A stretch of DNA of 41,576 bases, from contig CAMYKF010000675.1 of the NCBI GenBank assembly GCA_947258905.1, positions 1 to 41,576 of the forward strand, in the 5' to 3' direction. The position numbers and the translations under genes are program-made. This DNA comes from an uncultured Pirellulaceae bacterium. GTDB taxonomy: Bacteria; Planctomycetota; Planctomycetia; Pirellulales; Pirellulaceae. How positions within the stretch are numbered: the stretch's first letter is position 1; each line of letters starts with the position of its first letter. Shown piece by piece: positions 26,061 through 33,456 of this stretch. The notes beneath the pieces were generated by a model. That model ran no database searches. It saw nothing but the letters and a program-made list of their open reading frames with translations, and was not told the origin of the DNA.

Positions 26061-27005
26061 ATGACCGAAGCTACAATTTCATCCATTGAGCCCCAACTGG
26101 TTCTGCCGTTGTTCGGCGCAAAGGACCAGCATCTCAATCGGCTCCGTGAACGATTTGACGTCGAGATCGTTCACCGTGACGGACAAATCCGGGTCCAGGG
26201 AAGCGACGATAACGTCGCACGCGCCACACAGGTTATCGAGCAGCTGACCAATATCGTGCGCCGACGCGGCAGTTTGACTCCCGACCTGTTTGATGAAGCG
26301 ATCGCCAGTGTGACCGGCGAAGCCGTTGTGGCTCCGCAGCCCAGCGCCATCGACGTCATGCAACTGGGTCAGGAGATTCGTCCACGTACCTCCGGGCAAG
26401 CCCGCTACATCAAGGCGATCCGCAACAATGATCTGGTCTTCTCCACTGGTCCGGCCGGCTGTGGCAAGACGTATCTGGCGGTGGCCATGGCCGTCGAAGC
26501 GCTAAAACACCAGACGGTTCGCAAAATCGTCCTGGTACGGCCGGCCGTCGAAGCGGGCGAAAATCTCGGTTTCCTGCCGGGTGACCTGCAGGCCAAAATC
26601 AACCCCTATCTGCGGCCCTTGCTGGACGCGGCCTACGAGATGATCGGCTTTGACCAGATTCAGCGTCTGGTACAACAGGACGTGATTGAGATCGTGCCAC
26701 TGGCTTATATGCGTGGCCGCACGCTAAATGAGGCCTTTATCATCCTCGACGAAGCCCAAAACACTACCGTTTCCCAGATGAAAATGTTCCTGACACGGAT
26801 GGGCGAACACTCTAAAATTGTCGTCTCGGGCGACCCCACTCAGGTCGACCTGCCGCGGCACACACGTAACGGACTGAAGGATGCCATACATCGGCTGAAA
26901 AACATTGACGGCGTGTCCTTTGTCGAATTGACCGTGGCGGACATTGTTCGTCACCGGCTGGTTCAGGATATCGTGGACGCCTACGAACTGGATTCTGGCA
27001 AGTAA
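26061..27005 (+). CDS. phoH: PhoH-family ATPase
   Basis: PhoH-like proteins are cytoplasmic ATPases with a RecA-type fold, thought to act on RNA and often encoded beside ybeY. The 314-residue product has an N-terminal KH-like region (LPLFGAKDQHLNRLRERFDV), then Walker A GPAGCGKTYLAVAMAVEA, LVRPAVEAGENLGFLPGDL, Walker B FIILDEAQNTT and the sensor segment VVSGDPTQVDLPRHTRNGL. I chose ATG 26061 because the family fold starts soon after it; GTG 26031 and TTG 26022 are in frame, and an AGGAGA at 26013-26018 lies upstream, so a slightly longer start is possible. It opens the phoH, HD-7TM, ybeY, corC cluster. Confidence 0.93.
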   Translation: MTEATISSIEPQLVLPLFGAKDQHLNRLRERFDVEIVHRDGQIRVQGSDDNVARATQVIEQLTNIVRRRGSLTPDLFDEAIASVTGEAVVAPQPSAIDVMQLGQEIRPRTSGQARYIKAIRNNDLVFSTGPAGCGKTYLAVAMAVEALKHQTVRKIVLVRPAVEAGENLGFLPGDLQAKINPYLRPLLDAAYEMIGFDQIQRLVQQDVIEIVPLAYMRGRTLNEAFIILDEAQNTTVSQMKMFLTRMGEHSKIVVSGDPTQVDLPRHTRNGLKDAIHRLKNIDGVSFVELTVADIVRHRLVQDIVDAYELDSGK

Positions 27006-27027
27006 CCCAGGCACACGCCTATTTCCC

Positions 27028-29472
27028 ATGCCCAACGCAAACCCCAAACCGGCCCGCTGGACTGCGCCTGTGCCGCAAAGTCCGTTCGCGATGATGCTGG
27101 ACAAACTTCGGGAGCTCGATGTTTGGACGCGGGTGTTGTTGTGCGCGGTCACTGGCCTGATTTTGTGGGTCGTCACCGCTGGCTGGTCACCCAGTTTTCC
27201 CTATCGGGCCCGCCAGGCACCCCGGCACAACTTGCACGCCCGAGCTGAATTCGAGTACTACGATGCCGTGGCAACCGACCGGGCGCGGGATGAATCACGA
27301 CGCACGGCGATGGTTCATTACTCCAACGACCCGCGCGCCCTGGACGATCTGCAAACCGCGCTGACCGACCGCCTGTTCGTGATCAAGGACAACGCCTACG
27401 ACGAAATCGATCCGGAGCTGTGGGAAGAATTTCTGGGCGAAAAATATGCGGCCGCTCCGGTCGTCGCGGGCTCACCGGTAGACCAGCCCGACGAAGATGA
27501 CCAGGCGGTTGGCGAACCGGCCGCTGACTCCAGCCAGGCAAATGACGACCCGGAAACCGTGGCCCAGGAACAAGGCGAAGAGACGCAGGAACCGGAACCC
27601 ACCGAACCCTCACACATTGCCTATGTGCGTTTCGCACAGGCCATCCAGCAGGACCCGTCGCTGGAATCGCTCAAGTTGGCTGTGGAGAACGCATTTCTCA
27701 GCGTTGTAAAAAATGGCTTGCTGGAAAACCTCGAGCACGAGTTTGGTGAGGGCAGCACCAAGGAAATCATGGTGCGAACGGCGGACAGCGATATCCAGCA
27801 GGTAGTTCCGGTATCTGAAGTCCGCATCGGAGAAGTTTCCGGTGAATTGTACGCCCGGATACGCGCCAATCTCGACAACGATGACAACATCGCCGACCCG
27901 CGGTTTGTCGCTGACAGGATTTTTGACTGGCTGCGTCCCAAATTGCCAACCACGCTGAAACTGGACGAGGCGGCCACTGAGCGGTCCATGCGGCGTGCCG
28001 AACTGAACACCAAGCCCAAAAACAAACTTTATTCCCGGGGCAGCCCCCTGGAGCGACGCTCCATGACAGTCGAGGATGCCGACGTGATCACGGCAGGACG
28101 GCCGCTGGACGACGAGGATATCCAGTTGTTGCGTGTCGAGCATCGGGCCTATGTGGATTCCATGAGTGTCCACGAACGCGTGTTCTACTCTCTGGCCAAC
28201 TGGGGCATGTACGTGGCCGTGTTTTCTTTGTTAGGCGGCTATTTGTATTATCGCGACCGCACGCTAATTGAAGACTTGCGCCAGTTTGCACTGCTGCTGG
28301 GCCTGTTCCTGATTACGGTCGTCACGATGTGGGTGCTCGCCATCAACGTCCATTGGCGAGCCGAGATCATTCCCATCACCATGTTCGCCATGACCATCTC
28401 CGTGGCCTACCACCGTGAACTGGCCCTGTTGCTGGCCGCACTGGTCGCGCTGGTGTTTACGGCGGCCCACGGATACGGGGTCAACGAGTTTGTGATTCTC
28501 ACTGCCACCAGTTTTGTGGCAGCCCTGTTGTGCGGACGCATTCGCAGCCGGACGCGACTGGTCTACATCGGCCTGATCGGCGCTGCCGTGGCCTTTCCCA
28601 CCACGCTGGGCATCGGCACCATGACTGGCCAGCCGCTGGGTTCGGGACTGATTCTTGACGGTTTGTGGTTCGCCGGAGGAGCGTTGCTGGCTGGCCTGTT
28701 CATGACGGCGTTGCTGCCTTTCCTCGAGCAATGGTTTGGCATCGGCACCGACATCAGTCTGCTGGAACTCAGTGACGCCAACCATCCGTTGCTCAAACAA
28801 CTCGTGCAACGCGCGCCGGGTACCTACAACCACAGCATCAATGTGGCCTCGATTTCCGAAGCAGCCGCCGAGGCCATCGGTGCCAACGGGCTATTGTGCC
28901 GCGTCGGCGCCTATTTTCACGACATCGGCAAAATGCGCAAGCCCGAATACTTCGTGGAAAACCAGGGATCCGATGGCAACAAGCACGACGATCTGGTCCC
29001 CACCATGAGTACGCTGGTCATTATCGCGCACGTCAAGGACGGTGCGGAAATGGCCCGCAAACATCATCTGCCACAACGCATCATCGACATGATCGAACAG
29101 CATCATGGCACGACGCTGGTCGAGTACTTTTACCGACAGCAAACTCAGAAAAAGGAAGGGGCAGGGGAGCCGACGGACGTCGAGGAAGCCGATTTCCGGT
29201 ACCCCGGTCCCAAACCGCAAACCCGCGAAGCAGCCGTCATGATGCTGTCCGATTCCGTGGAAAGCGCCAGTCGCACGCTGCGGGAACCGACTCCCGCACG
29301 ACTGGAAAACCTCGTCAAAAGTATCTCCAAGAAGAAACTCGATGATGGCCAGTTCGATCAATGTGCACTGACATTGCAGGAACTGAGGATCATCGAGAAC
29401 AGTCTGATCAAGTCGCTCAATGCGATGTATCATGCCCGAGTCAAATACCCTGACCAGCAACAGCCCGCATAG
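27028..29472 (+). CDS. HD-domain 7TM membrane phosphohydrolase (PgpH-like, 7TMR-HD)
   Basis: Members of this family (such as Listeria PgpH) are membrane phosphodiesterases that degrade c-di-AMP. The 814-residue product starts at ATG 27028, 22 bp after phoH. An N-terminal helix (VLLCAVTGLILWVV) is followed by a large extracytoplasmic domain (about 53-390), a block of about seven hydrophobic helices (about 395-590) and a cytoplasmic HD domain with His602 in TYNHSINVAS, the His631-Asp632 pair in AYFHDIGKMRKPEYFVENQ and later conserved His in IEQHHGTTLVEYFYRQ. The extracytoplasmic domain contains a Glu/Asp/Gln-rich insert near 150-195 (PDEDDQAVGEPAADSSQ). The c-di-AMP substrate is inferred from the family; no cyclase gene lies in the window. 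Confidence 0.92.
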   Translation: MPNANPKPARWTAPVPQSPFAMMLDKLRELDVWTRVLLCAVTGLILWVVTAGWSPSFPYRARQAPRHNLHARAEFEYYDAVATDRARDESRRTAMVHYSNDPRALDDLQTALTDRLFVIKDNAYDEIDPELWEEFLGEKYAAAPVVAGSPVDQPDEDDQAVGEPAADSSQANDDPETVAQEQGEETQEPEPTEPSHIAYVRFAQAIQQDPSLESLKLAVENAFLSVVKNGLLENLEHEFGEGSTKEIMVRTADSDIQQVVPVSEVRIGEVSGELYARIRANLDNDDNIADPRFVADRIFDWLRPKLPTTLKLDEAATERSMRRAELNTKPKNKLYSRGSPLERRSMTVEDADVITAGRPLDDEDIQLLRVEHRAYVDSMSVHERVFYSLANWGMYVAVFSLLGGYLYYRDRTLIEDLRQFALLLGLFLITVVTMWVLAINVHWRAEIIPITMFAMTISVAYHRELALLLAALVALVFTAAHGYGVNEFVILTATSFVAALLCGRIRSRTRLVYIGLIGAAVAFPTTLGIGTMTGQPLGSGLILDGLWFAGGALLAGLFMTALLPFLEQWFGIGTDISLLELSDANHPLLKQLVQRAPGTYNHSINVASISEAAAEAIGANGLLCRVGAYFHDIGKMRKPEYFVENQGSDGNKHDDLVPTMSTLVIIAHVKDGAEMARKHHLPQRIIDMIEQHHGTTLVEYFYRQQTQKKEGAGEPTDVEEADFRYPGPKPQTREAAVMMLSDSVESASRTLREPTPARLENLVKSISKKKLDDGQFDQCALTLQELRIIENSLIKSLNAMYHARVKYPDQQQPA

Positions 29473-29947
29473 TTTTCAGGGATCGATTGAAATCAATCAG
29501 GCGGCCGATTTTGAAATCGACGAGCCACTGATTGGTGCGATCATCTCGCAAATTCTTGCCGACGCCGGTATTCGAGATGGCAACATCAGCATCGCCATCG
29601 TCGACGATGACACCATTCACCGGCTGAATCGCCAGTTCCTGCAACACGATTACGCCACCGACGTGCTGAGTTTTGTGCTGGATGCCGATCCGCAGCGCCA
29701 GTGGCTGGAAGGCGAAATCATCGCCAGCTATCAGACTGCCACCCGCATGGCCGGAGAATACGGCTGGAGTCCTTCCGCCGAGTTGCTGCTGTACCTGATC
29801 CACGGAGCGTTGCACCTGACGGGTATGGACGACGCCAGCGAGAAACAACGGCGGCAAATGCAGGAAGCCGAAAGCAGGTACCTGCTACGCGTTGGACTGA
29901 CCCGTCCGCCCGACCAAACCGGGGAGGAACCGATAACCGCCCCATGA
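29432..29947 (+). CDS. ybeY: YbeY endoribonuclease homologue
   Basis: YbeY is a zinc-dependent RNase for 16S rRNA 3'-end maturation and ribosome quality control. The product is about 171 residues, a normal length. The family segments are clear: TIHRLNRQFLQHDYATDVLSF and the metal motif in YLIHGALHLTGMDDASEK. Canonical enzymes read HGxLHLxGYDH; here the third His is Asp, and the Arg after the aromatic residue in the first block is Leu (FLQHDY). Variants of this type may be common in planctomycete-like lineages. The start is uncertain: ATG 29420 and 29432 both lie inside the HD gene, with no Shine-Dalgarno. It overlaps corC by 4 nt (ATGA), so the genes are co-translated. Confidence 0.88.
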   Translation: MPESNTLTSNSPHSFQGSIEINQAADFEIDEPLIGAIISQILADAGIRDGNISIAIVDDDTIHRLNRQFLQHDYATDVLSFVLDADPQRQWLEGEIIASYQTATRMAGEYGWSPSAELLLYLIHGALHLTGMDDASEKQRRQMQEAESRYLLRVGLTRPPDQTGEEPITAP

Positions 29948-31254
29948 CATCTGGCCTGCTGTTGATTCTGACCTTGTTTTCGATCGTCGTGATGTCGGCT
30001 TCGGCCACCGCTGCACAGGTGCTGCAGGAGTTCATGCGGCACGAACTGGAGGAGTACTGCCTTCGCCGGGGCAGGCTCAGCTGGTTTGCTCACATCATCG
30101 AACGGCGCCGCGAATTGACTCTGGGAGCCCAGACGCTGCAGATGATCAGTATCGCAACCAGTATCATCTTTGGCTTGCTGTATTTCTTTGCCGATCGTGC
30201 GCTGTCGGAAGTTTCGCCCTTCGGGCTGCTGGGATTGATCGGTCTGTGGTCCCTGATTCTGCTGGCCGCCAATTGCTGGATTCCCTGGGGCGTGCTGAAA
30301 ATTGCCGCGCCGCAGTTTCTGTTCGCCACGTGGCGATTATGGTGGCTGGTCTCCCTGGCACTGGCACCGCTGATCGCCGGCGTGGAAGTCGTCTCGTCGC
30401 TGTTTCAGCGATTGTCGGGCCAGCCGGAAGACGAGGAAAACGAAGAAGAAAATTTCGAGGACGAAATTCTTTCCATGGTTTCCGAGGGCGAACAGGAGGG
30501 ACTGCTGGAAGCCGATGCGCGCGACATGATCGAAGGCGTGTTCGAACTCGATGACAGTGTCGTGGGCAAGGTGATGACGCCCCGCTCCAAAGTCGATGTG
30601 ATCGACGTCAACGCCAACTGGCAGGAAATGACCCATCGTGTGGCCGATACCGGTCGCACCCGATTGCCGGTCGTCGAGGGTCAGTTCTCGAAGGTCGAAG
30701 ATGTGATCGGGATTTTGTTTGCCAAGGATTTGCTGGCCCAGTTCAACCAGCCTGCCGAGTCCCGACTTGGTTTGCGTGAACTCGTGCGCCACCCCATGAT
30801 TGTGCCGCTATCCAAAACCCTGGATGAAATGTTGCAGCAGTTCCTGAGCGAACGCTCGCACATGGCGATCGTCGTCGACGAGTACCAATCGGTGGCAGGA
30901 GTGATTACCATCGAGGACATCCTCGAGGAAATTGTCGGCGAAATTGTTGACGAAATGGACGAGGAAGAACCCGGAGAGATCCTCCGGATCAGCGACCGGG
31001 TTGTGGAAGTTGACGGCACCGTACGAATCGATTTGCTGAACAACGAACTTGGCCTCGGCCTGCCCGAAAACGAGGACTATGACACCCTCTCCGGCTGGAT
31101 CATGAGCACGCTGAAGTCGATTCCCAAGCGTGGCCAGCAATTACAGGCCAATGGCTTGCACGTCGATATCCAGCAAGCCAGCCGCCGTACCATTGAACGC
31201 GTTCGGCTGACGTTGCTCGACACCGATCGCGGCAATGGCACGCTGGACGAGTAG
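29944..31254 (+). CDS. CNNM/CBS-domain membrane protein (CorC/HlyC type)
   Basis: CNNM/CorC proteins are membrane proteins with CBS domains implicated in Mg2+ or Co2+ homeostasis; E. coli corC is also next to ybeY. The 436-residue product has an N-terminal DUF21 region of about four helices (LLLILTLFSIVVMSASATAA; ILLAANCWIPWGVLKIAA), an acidic linker (DEENEEENFEDEILSMVSEG), two CBS modules (VGKVMTPRSKVDVIDVNANW; RELVRHPMIVPLSKTLDEML) with VVDEYQSVAGVITIEDILEE between, and the C-terminal CorC domain beginning VVEVDGTVRIDLLNNELGLG. ATG 29944 overlaps ybeY by 4 nt. No ion can be assigned from sequence. Confidence 0.93.
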   Translation: MTSGLLLILTLFSIVVMSASATAAQVLQEFMRHELEEYCLRRGRLSWFAHIIERRRELTLGAQTLQMISIATSIIFGLLYFFADRALSEVSPFGLLGLIGLWSLILLAANCWIPWGVLKIAAPQFLFATWRLWWLVSLALAPLIAGVEVVSSLFQRLSGQPEDEENEEENFEDEILSMVSEGEQEGLLEADARDMIEGVFELDDSVVGKVMTPRSKVDVIDVNANWQEMTHRVADTGRTRLPVVEGQFSKVEDVIGILFAKDLLAQFNQPAESRLGLRELVRHPMIVPLSKTLDEMLQQFLSERSHMAIVVDEYQSVAGVITIEDILEEIVGEIVDEMDEEEPGEILRISDRVVEVDGTVRIDLLNNELGLGLPENEDYDTLSGWIMSTLKSIPKRGQQLQANGLHVDIQQASRRTIERVRLTLLDTDRGNGTLDE

Positions 31255-31370
31255 CATTGACCCGCTCGTCAGACGACTTGCCTGCCATTGTTGTGGCGGA
31301 CTATTTGCAAGGGACGACGCTCAGGGCGGCCATCGCACATCACTCACGAGCAAAGCTTTCATACACAGCC

Positions 31371-31589
31371 ATGGACGACAAAACGAAACAAAAGCTGGTT
31401 GAATTGGAAACATCCTGGGGTCTGCTGCAGCACGACGTGGAACAGCAGAACGGGGAAATCCTGCGACTCACCCGGCAACTGCAGGCCCTGGAGAATACGG
31501 TCGCCCGGTTGCTGGACCAAATGCAGCGCATGCAGCTATCCAGTGAACAAACGCCCGCTGACGAGGAACCACCGCCCCCGCATTACTAG
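31371..31589 (+). CDS. slyX: SlyX-family coiled-coil protein
   Basis: SlyX proteins are very short, mostly helical proteins of unknown role found in many bacteria. The 72-residue product starts at ATG 31371, is heptad-like throughout (VELETSWGLLQHDVEQQNGEI, then RLTRQLQALENTVARLLDQM) and ends in the diagnostic EEPPPPHY; the Pro-Pro-His-Tyr tail is the clearest SlyX feature. The frame is open upstream to 31257, but that segment has no SlyX-like character. It follows corC by about 115 bp on the same strand and may be the last gene of the phoH cluster. Transcription probably ends in the hairpin-rich region directly downstream. Confidence 0.87.
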   Translation: MDDKTKQKLVELETSWGLLQHDVEQQNGEILRLTRQLQALENTVARLLDQMQRMQLSSEQTPADEEPPPPHY

Positions 31590-31590
31590 C

Positions 31591-31747
31591 TCGCCTCGGG
31601 CTTTACCGGTTGGCCATTGCCACGGGCCCGAGGCTAGCGCCTTCGGCTCAGAGGAAGCGAACGTTGAGCCTCGGAGCGACGGCATGCAATAGCCCACGGC
31701 GTAAGCCGTGGGTAACGATCACGCAGAATTCGTGAACCCCGTAGGGG
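31591..31747. repeat. Mosaic of intergenic hairpins downstream of slyX
   Basis: Three hairpins lie in this 157-bp stretch. The first pairs 31593-31601 with 31626-31634 (GCCTCGGGC/GCCCGAGGC), and its right arm (CCGAGGCT, 31628-31635) can instead pair with 31667-31674 (AGCCTCGG). The second is a perfect 8-bp stem 31693-31700/31705-31712 (CCCACGGC, loop GTAA). The third is CCCC-GTA-GGGG at 31737-31747. No T tract follows any of them. They resemble dispersed planctomycete intergenic repeats, from recollection only. No protein-coding potential is visible. Confidence 0.75.
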
Positions 31748-31822
31748 CGGCTTTCTAACAGCGTGGGTTCGCTGGATCGCGCATACTCAGGTTATCGCCA
31801 ACGTACTCTTGTGGATCACCTG

Positions 31823-32478
31823 ATGAAACACTTTTTTATCACCGTCTTGATTTCCGCGATCTTGATCTCCGGTTGCCAACCACCGGCCGAACCGGCCGCT
31901 GAGACACCGCGTAATGTCGAGCAAGTCGCCACCGAGTACTTTGCCACGTTCGCCGAACGTGCCGATTGGGACAAACTGCTTTCCTTCTATTCACCGGACT
32001 TGAAATTCGAAGACATCGTCTTGCAGATGAAGCTGGAGAGCTTTGACGAGTTCAAGGAATTCTACGATTGGCCCAATCCTGATTTTGAGAAGCTGACTCC
32101 CGATCAACAGCACCTGGTCGTGGAAACTTTGGCCACGTACGACAACCGCGTCGCCGTCGCCCGCGGCCATCTCAGTCCCTTCATGTGGAAAGGGAAATAG
32201 TTGACCCGCCCACCGGCCTCGAATTCACCATCTGGCTCTACTTCGACGACAACCTCAAAATCATCCGCCAGATCGACTGGATGGAATACGATCACGGCGT
32301 GTTGGAAAGCGTGATCAAGCGGGTGCGGGAGGAAGGAGAGGACCAAGACCTCTCCGGTCGTAGCGGAAGTCGCCAGACTTTCCAATTTCCTTTCGGAACT
32401 CTGGCGAGTTCCGCTACGCCCAGCTGCGCCAGCGCTCGGCGACTGCCGCGAACAGGACCGAGGGAGTCCCCTAACTAG
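31823..32478 (+). pseudogene. Frameshifted lipoprotein gene, unknown function
   Basis: ATG 31823 opens a lipoprotein signal (MKHFFITVLISAILISGC, lipobox ISGC, Cys18), then a small alpha/beta domain that may be SnoaL/NTF2-like (VEQVATEYFATFAERADWDKL). The frame stops at TAG 32198-32200. The neighbouring frame continues the protein without a break (IVDPPTGLEFTIWLYFDDNL, then KIIRQIDWMEYDHGVLESV). One extra G in the GGG run near 32192-32194 would join them (KGEIVDPPTG). I see no slippery heptamer, so this looks like a loss-of-function deletion or a sequence error rather than programmed frameshifting. The last 40 or so codons before the stop at 32478 are encoded by an inserted hairpin repeat, so the original C-terminus is probably lost as well. 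Confidence 0.72.
32359..32418. repeat. Hairpin repeat inserted in the 3' end of the lipoprotein gene
   Basis: Bases 32359-32383 are nearly the reverse complement of 32395-32418 (CGTAGCGGAA...CGCCAGA arms), differing at two or three positions, around an 11-nt AT-rich loop. It is of the same general kind as the other intergenic hairpins but lies inside the reading frame, encoding the odd SGRSGSRQTFQFPFGTL tail. Confidence 0.8.
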
Positions 32479-32670
32479 CTACTGAAACTGAGCAGATTTG
32501 CAGATCGCTCAAGAATGTAGGCGAACGAGGCCCTTCGTTCGCCAGGCAGCATGTCCGACCGGATGGTTGCAGATCATCTGCGTTTCAGCATCAAATCACG
32601 GCGAATCCGACATCTGCTGAGCGAAGGACCTCGCTCAGCTACACAAAAAGTGCACAGTTTGAGTAGCTAG
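32475..32670. mobile_element. MITE-like 196-bp inverted-repeat element
   Basis: The ends 32475-32494 and 32670-32651 form terminal inverted repeats matching at 18 of 20 positions (ctagctact.aaactg.gca). Similarity between the arms continues inward to two hairpins, 32520-32543 and 32616-32639, each with a perfect 9-bp stem and a 6-nt loop. The two stems differ at three positions, each fully compensated on the other side (GGCGAACGA/TCGTTCGCC against GCTGAGCGA/TCGCTCAGC). The stop codons of both flanking genes (32476-32478 plus, 32667-32669 minus) fall inside the terminal repeats. No transposase gene is present. Calling it mobile is inference from structure; a non-mobile structured element is the alternative. 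Confidence 0.6.
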
Positions 32671-32897
32671 GCAGGAAAGATGGCGTCAACCTGCGTTGCA
32701 CGCCATGCCAGAAAAGCCAGCGCGATCATCCAGCAGCCATAGATCACGGCCACCGCAGCAAACAGTCGGGGTCGGGGTCGCGGTGGTTTGATCACCACCT
32801 CGGCATTTTCAGCGGCGGGTTTCGGCAACTCCCTGGCCGGCACAGCTTCTGCCTCTGCTTTTGCTATCCCTGCTTTTCGCGTTTTTCGTTTTGTCAC
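32667..32897 (-). CDS. Small single-helix membrane protein, unknown function
   Basis: This encodes 76 residues from GTG 32897, with TGGGA a short distance upstream. The N-terminal half is charged and Ala/Glu-rich (KAEAEAVPARELPKPAAENA), then a Pro/Arg run (KPPRPRPR) precedes one membrane helix (LFAAVAVIYGCWMIALAFLAW) and a short tail. I do not recognise a family. The coding frame ends inside the right terminal repeat of the MITE-like element, so the natural end may have been changed. It lies 15 bp after the Minf_1886 gene on the same strand, which suggests co-transcription. Confidence 0.6.
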   Translation of the reverse strand: MTKRKTRKAGIAKAEAEAVPARELPKPAAENAEVVIKPPRPRPRLFAAVAVIYGCWMIALAFLAWRATQVDAIFPA

Positions 32898-32912
32898 CGA
32901 TTATCCCACAGC

Positions 32913-33365
32913 TCAGGAACCCGACAGTTTCATTTCGAATTTCTTGTCGAACACTTCGTCAAAGTCATAGACATCATCAAAGTGCGTGCGGCAGTCGCGA
33001 GGCGATTTCTTCATCAAGCCCACGTCAATCATGTTGTAAACGATGTCGCCGAAATCGCTGGTGCGGGTAATTCCCCAGTTCTTCAAAACCACGCGGGACA
33101 TGTATCCGAACTGGTTAACCGCGTAATGACGAATGGCTTCGCAAAGTTCCTGCCCGGTCAAATGTCGCTCGGCGATCGGTTGCAATTCCTGCTGGATGGC
33201 ATCCAGTTCCAGGCAGGGTTCGGGATCAGCATGCAGGGAATCACTGCCAAGATTCAAAACATCCGAAGCATAACTCAGCGCTTCCCGAACAAACACGTAG
33301 GCTTCCAGGGGAAATCGCCTGTCACTGTTCAACAGCTGATGGAGTGACCGCACTTCGTCTTTCAT
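32913..33365 (-). CDS. Minf_1886 family protein
   Basis: This is a conserved family of unknown function found mainly in the Planctomycetes-Verrucomicrobia group. The 150-residue product starts at ATG 33365 (MKDEVRSLHQLLN); a TTG at 33422 would add a family-atypical extension. Recognition rests on the family's order of blocks: RFPLEAYVFVREALSYASDV, RHLTGQELCEAIRHYAVNQF, then VLKNWGITRTSDFGDIVYNM and the acidic, aromatic-rich end DFDEVFDKKFEM. It is encoded 91 bp after ricT-like on the same strand and before a small membrane protein. The structure of the region suggests a compact helical protein; no catalytic residues are evident. Confidence 0.88.
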   Translation of the reverse strand: MKDEVRSLHQLLNSDRRFPLEAYVFVREALSYASDVLNLGSDSLHADPEPCLELDAIQQELQPIAERHLTGQELCEAIRHYAVNQFGYMSRVVLKNWGITRTSDFGDIVYNMIDVGLMKKSPRDCRTHFDDVYDFDEVFDKKFEMKLSGS

Positions 33366-33456
33366 GGAACTGGTTGGGGTTGGATGTTTCGTGGCCGTCG
33401 CAGATGGCAGCAGCAGATTCAATTTTACTTGATCGGCCGTGAAATTCTAAGGTTGC

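Noticed and set aside
32183..32200. Programmed -1 frameshift in the lipoprotein gene
   Set aside because: The zero-frame codons GGG AAA are preceded by A, so no X-XXY-YYZ slippery heptamer exists; a one-base deletion explains it better.
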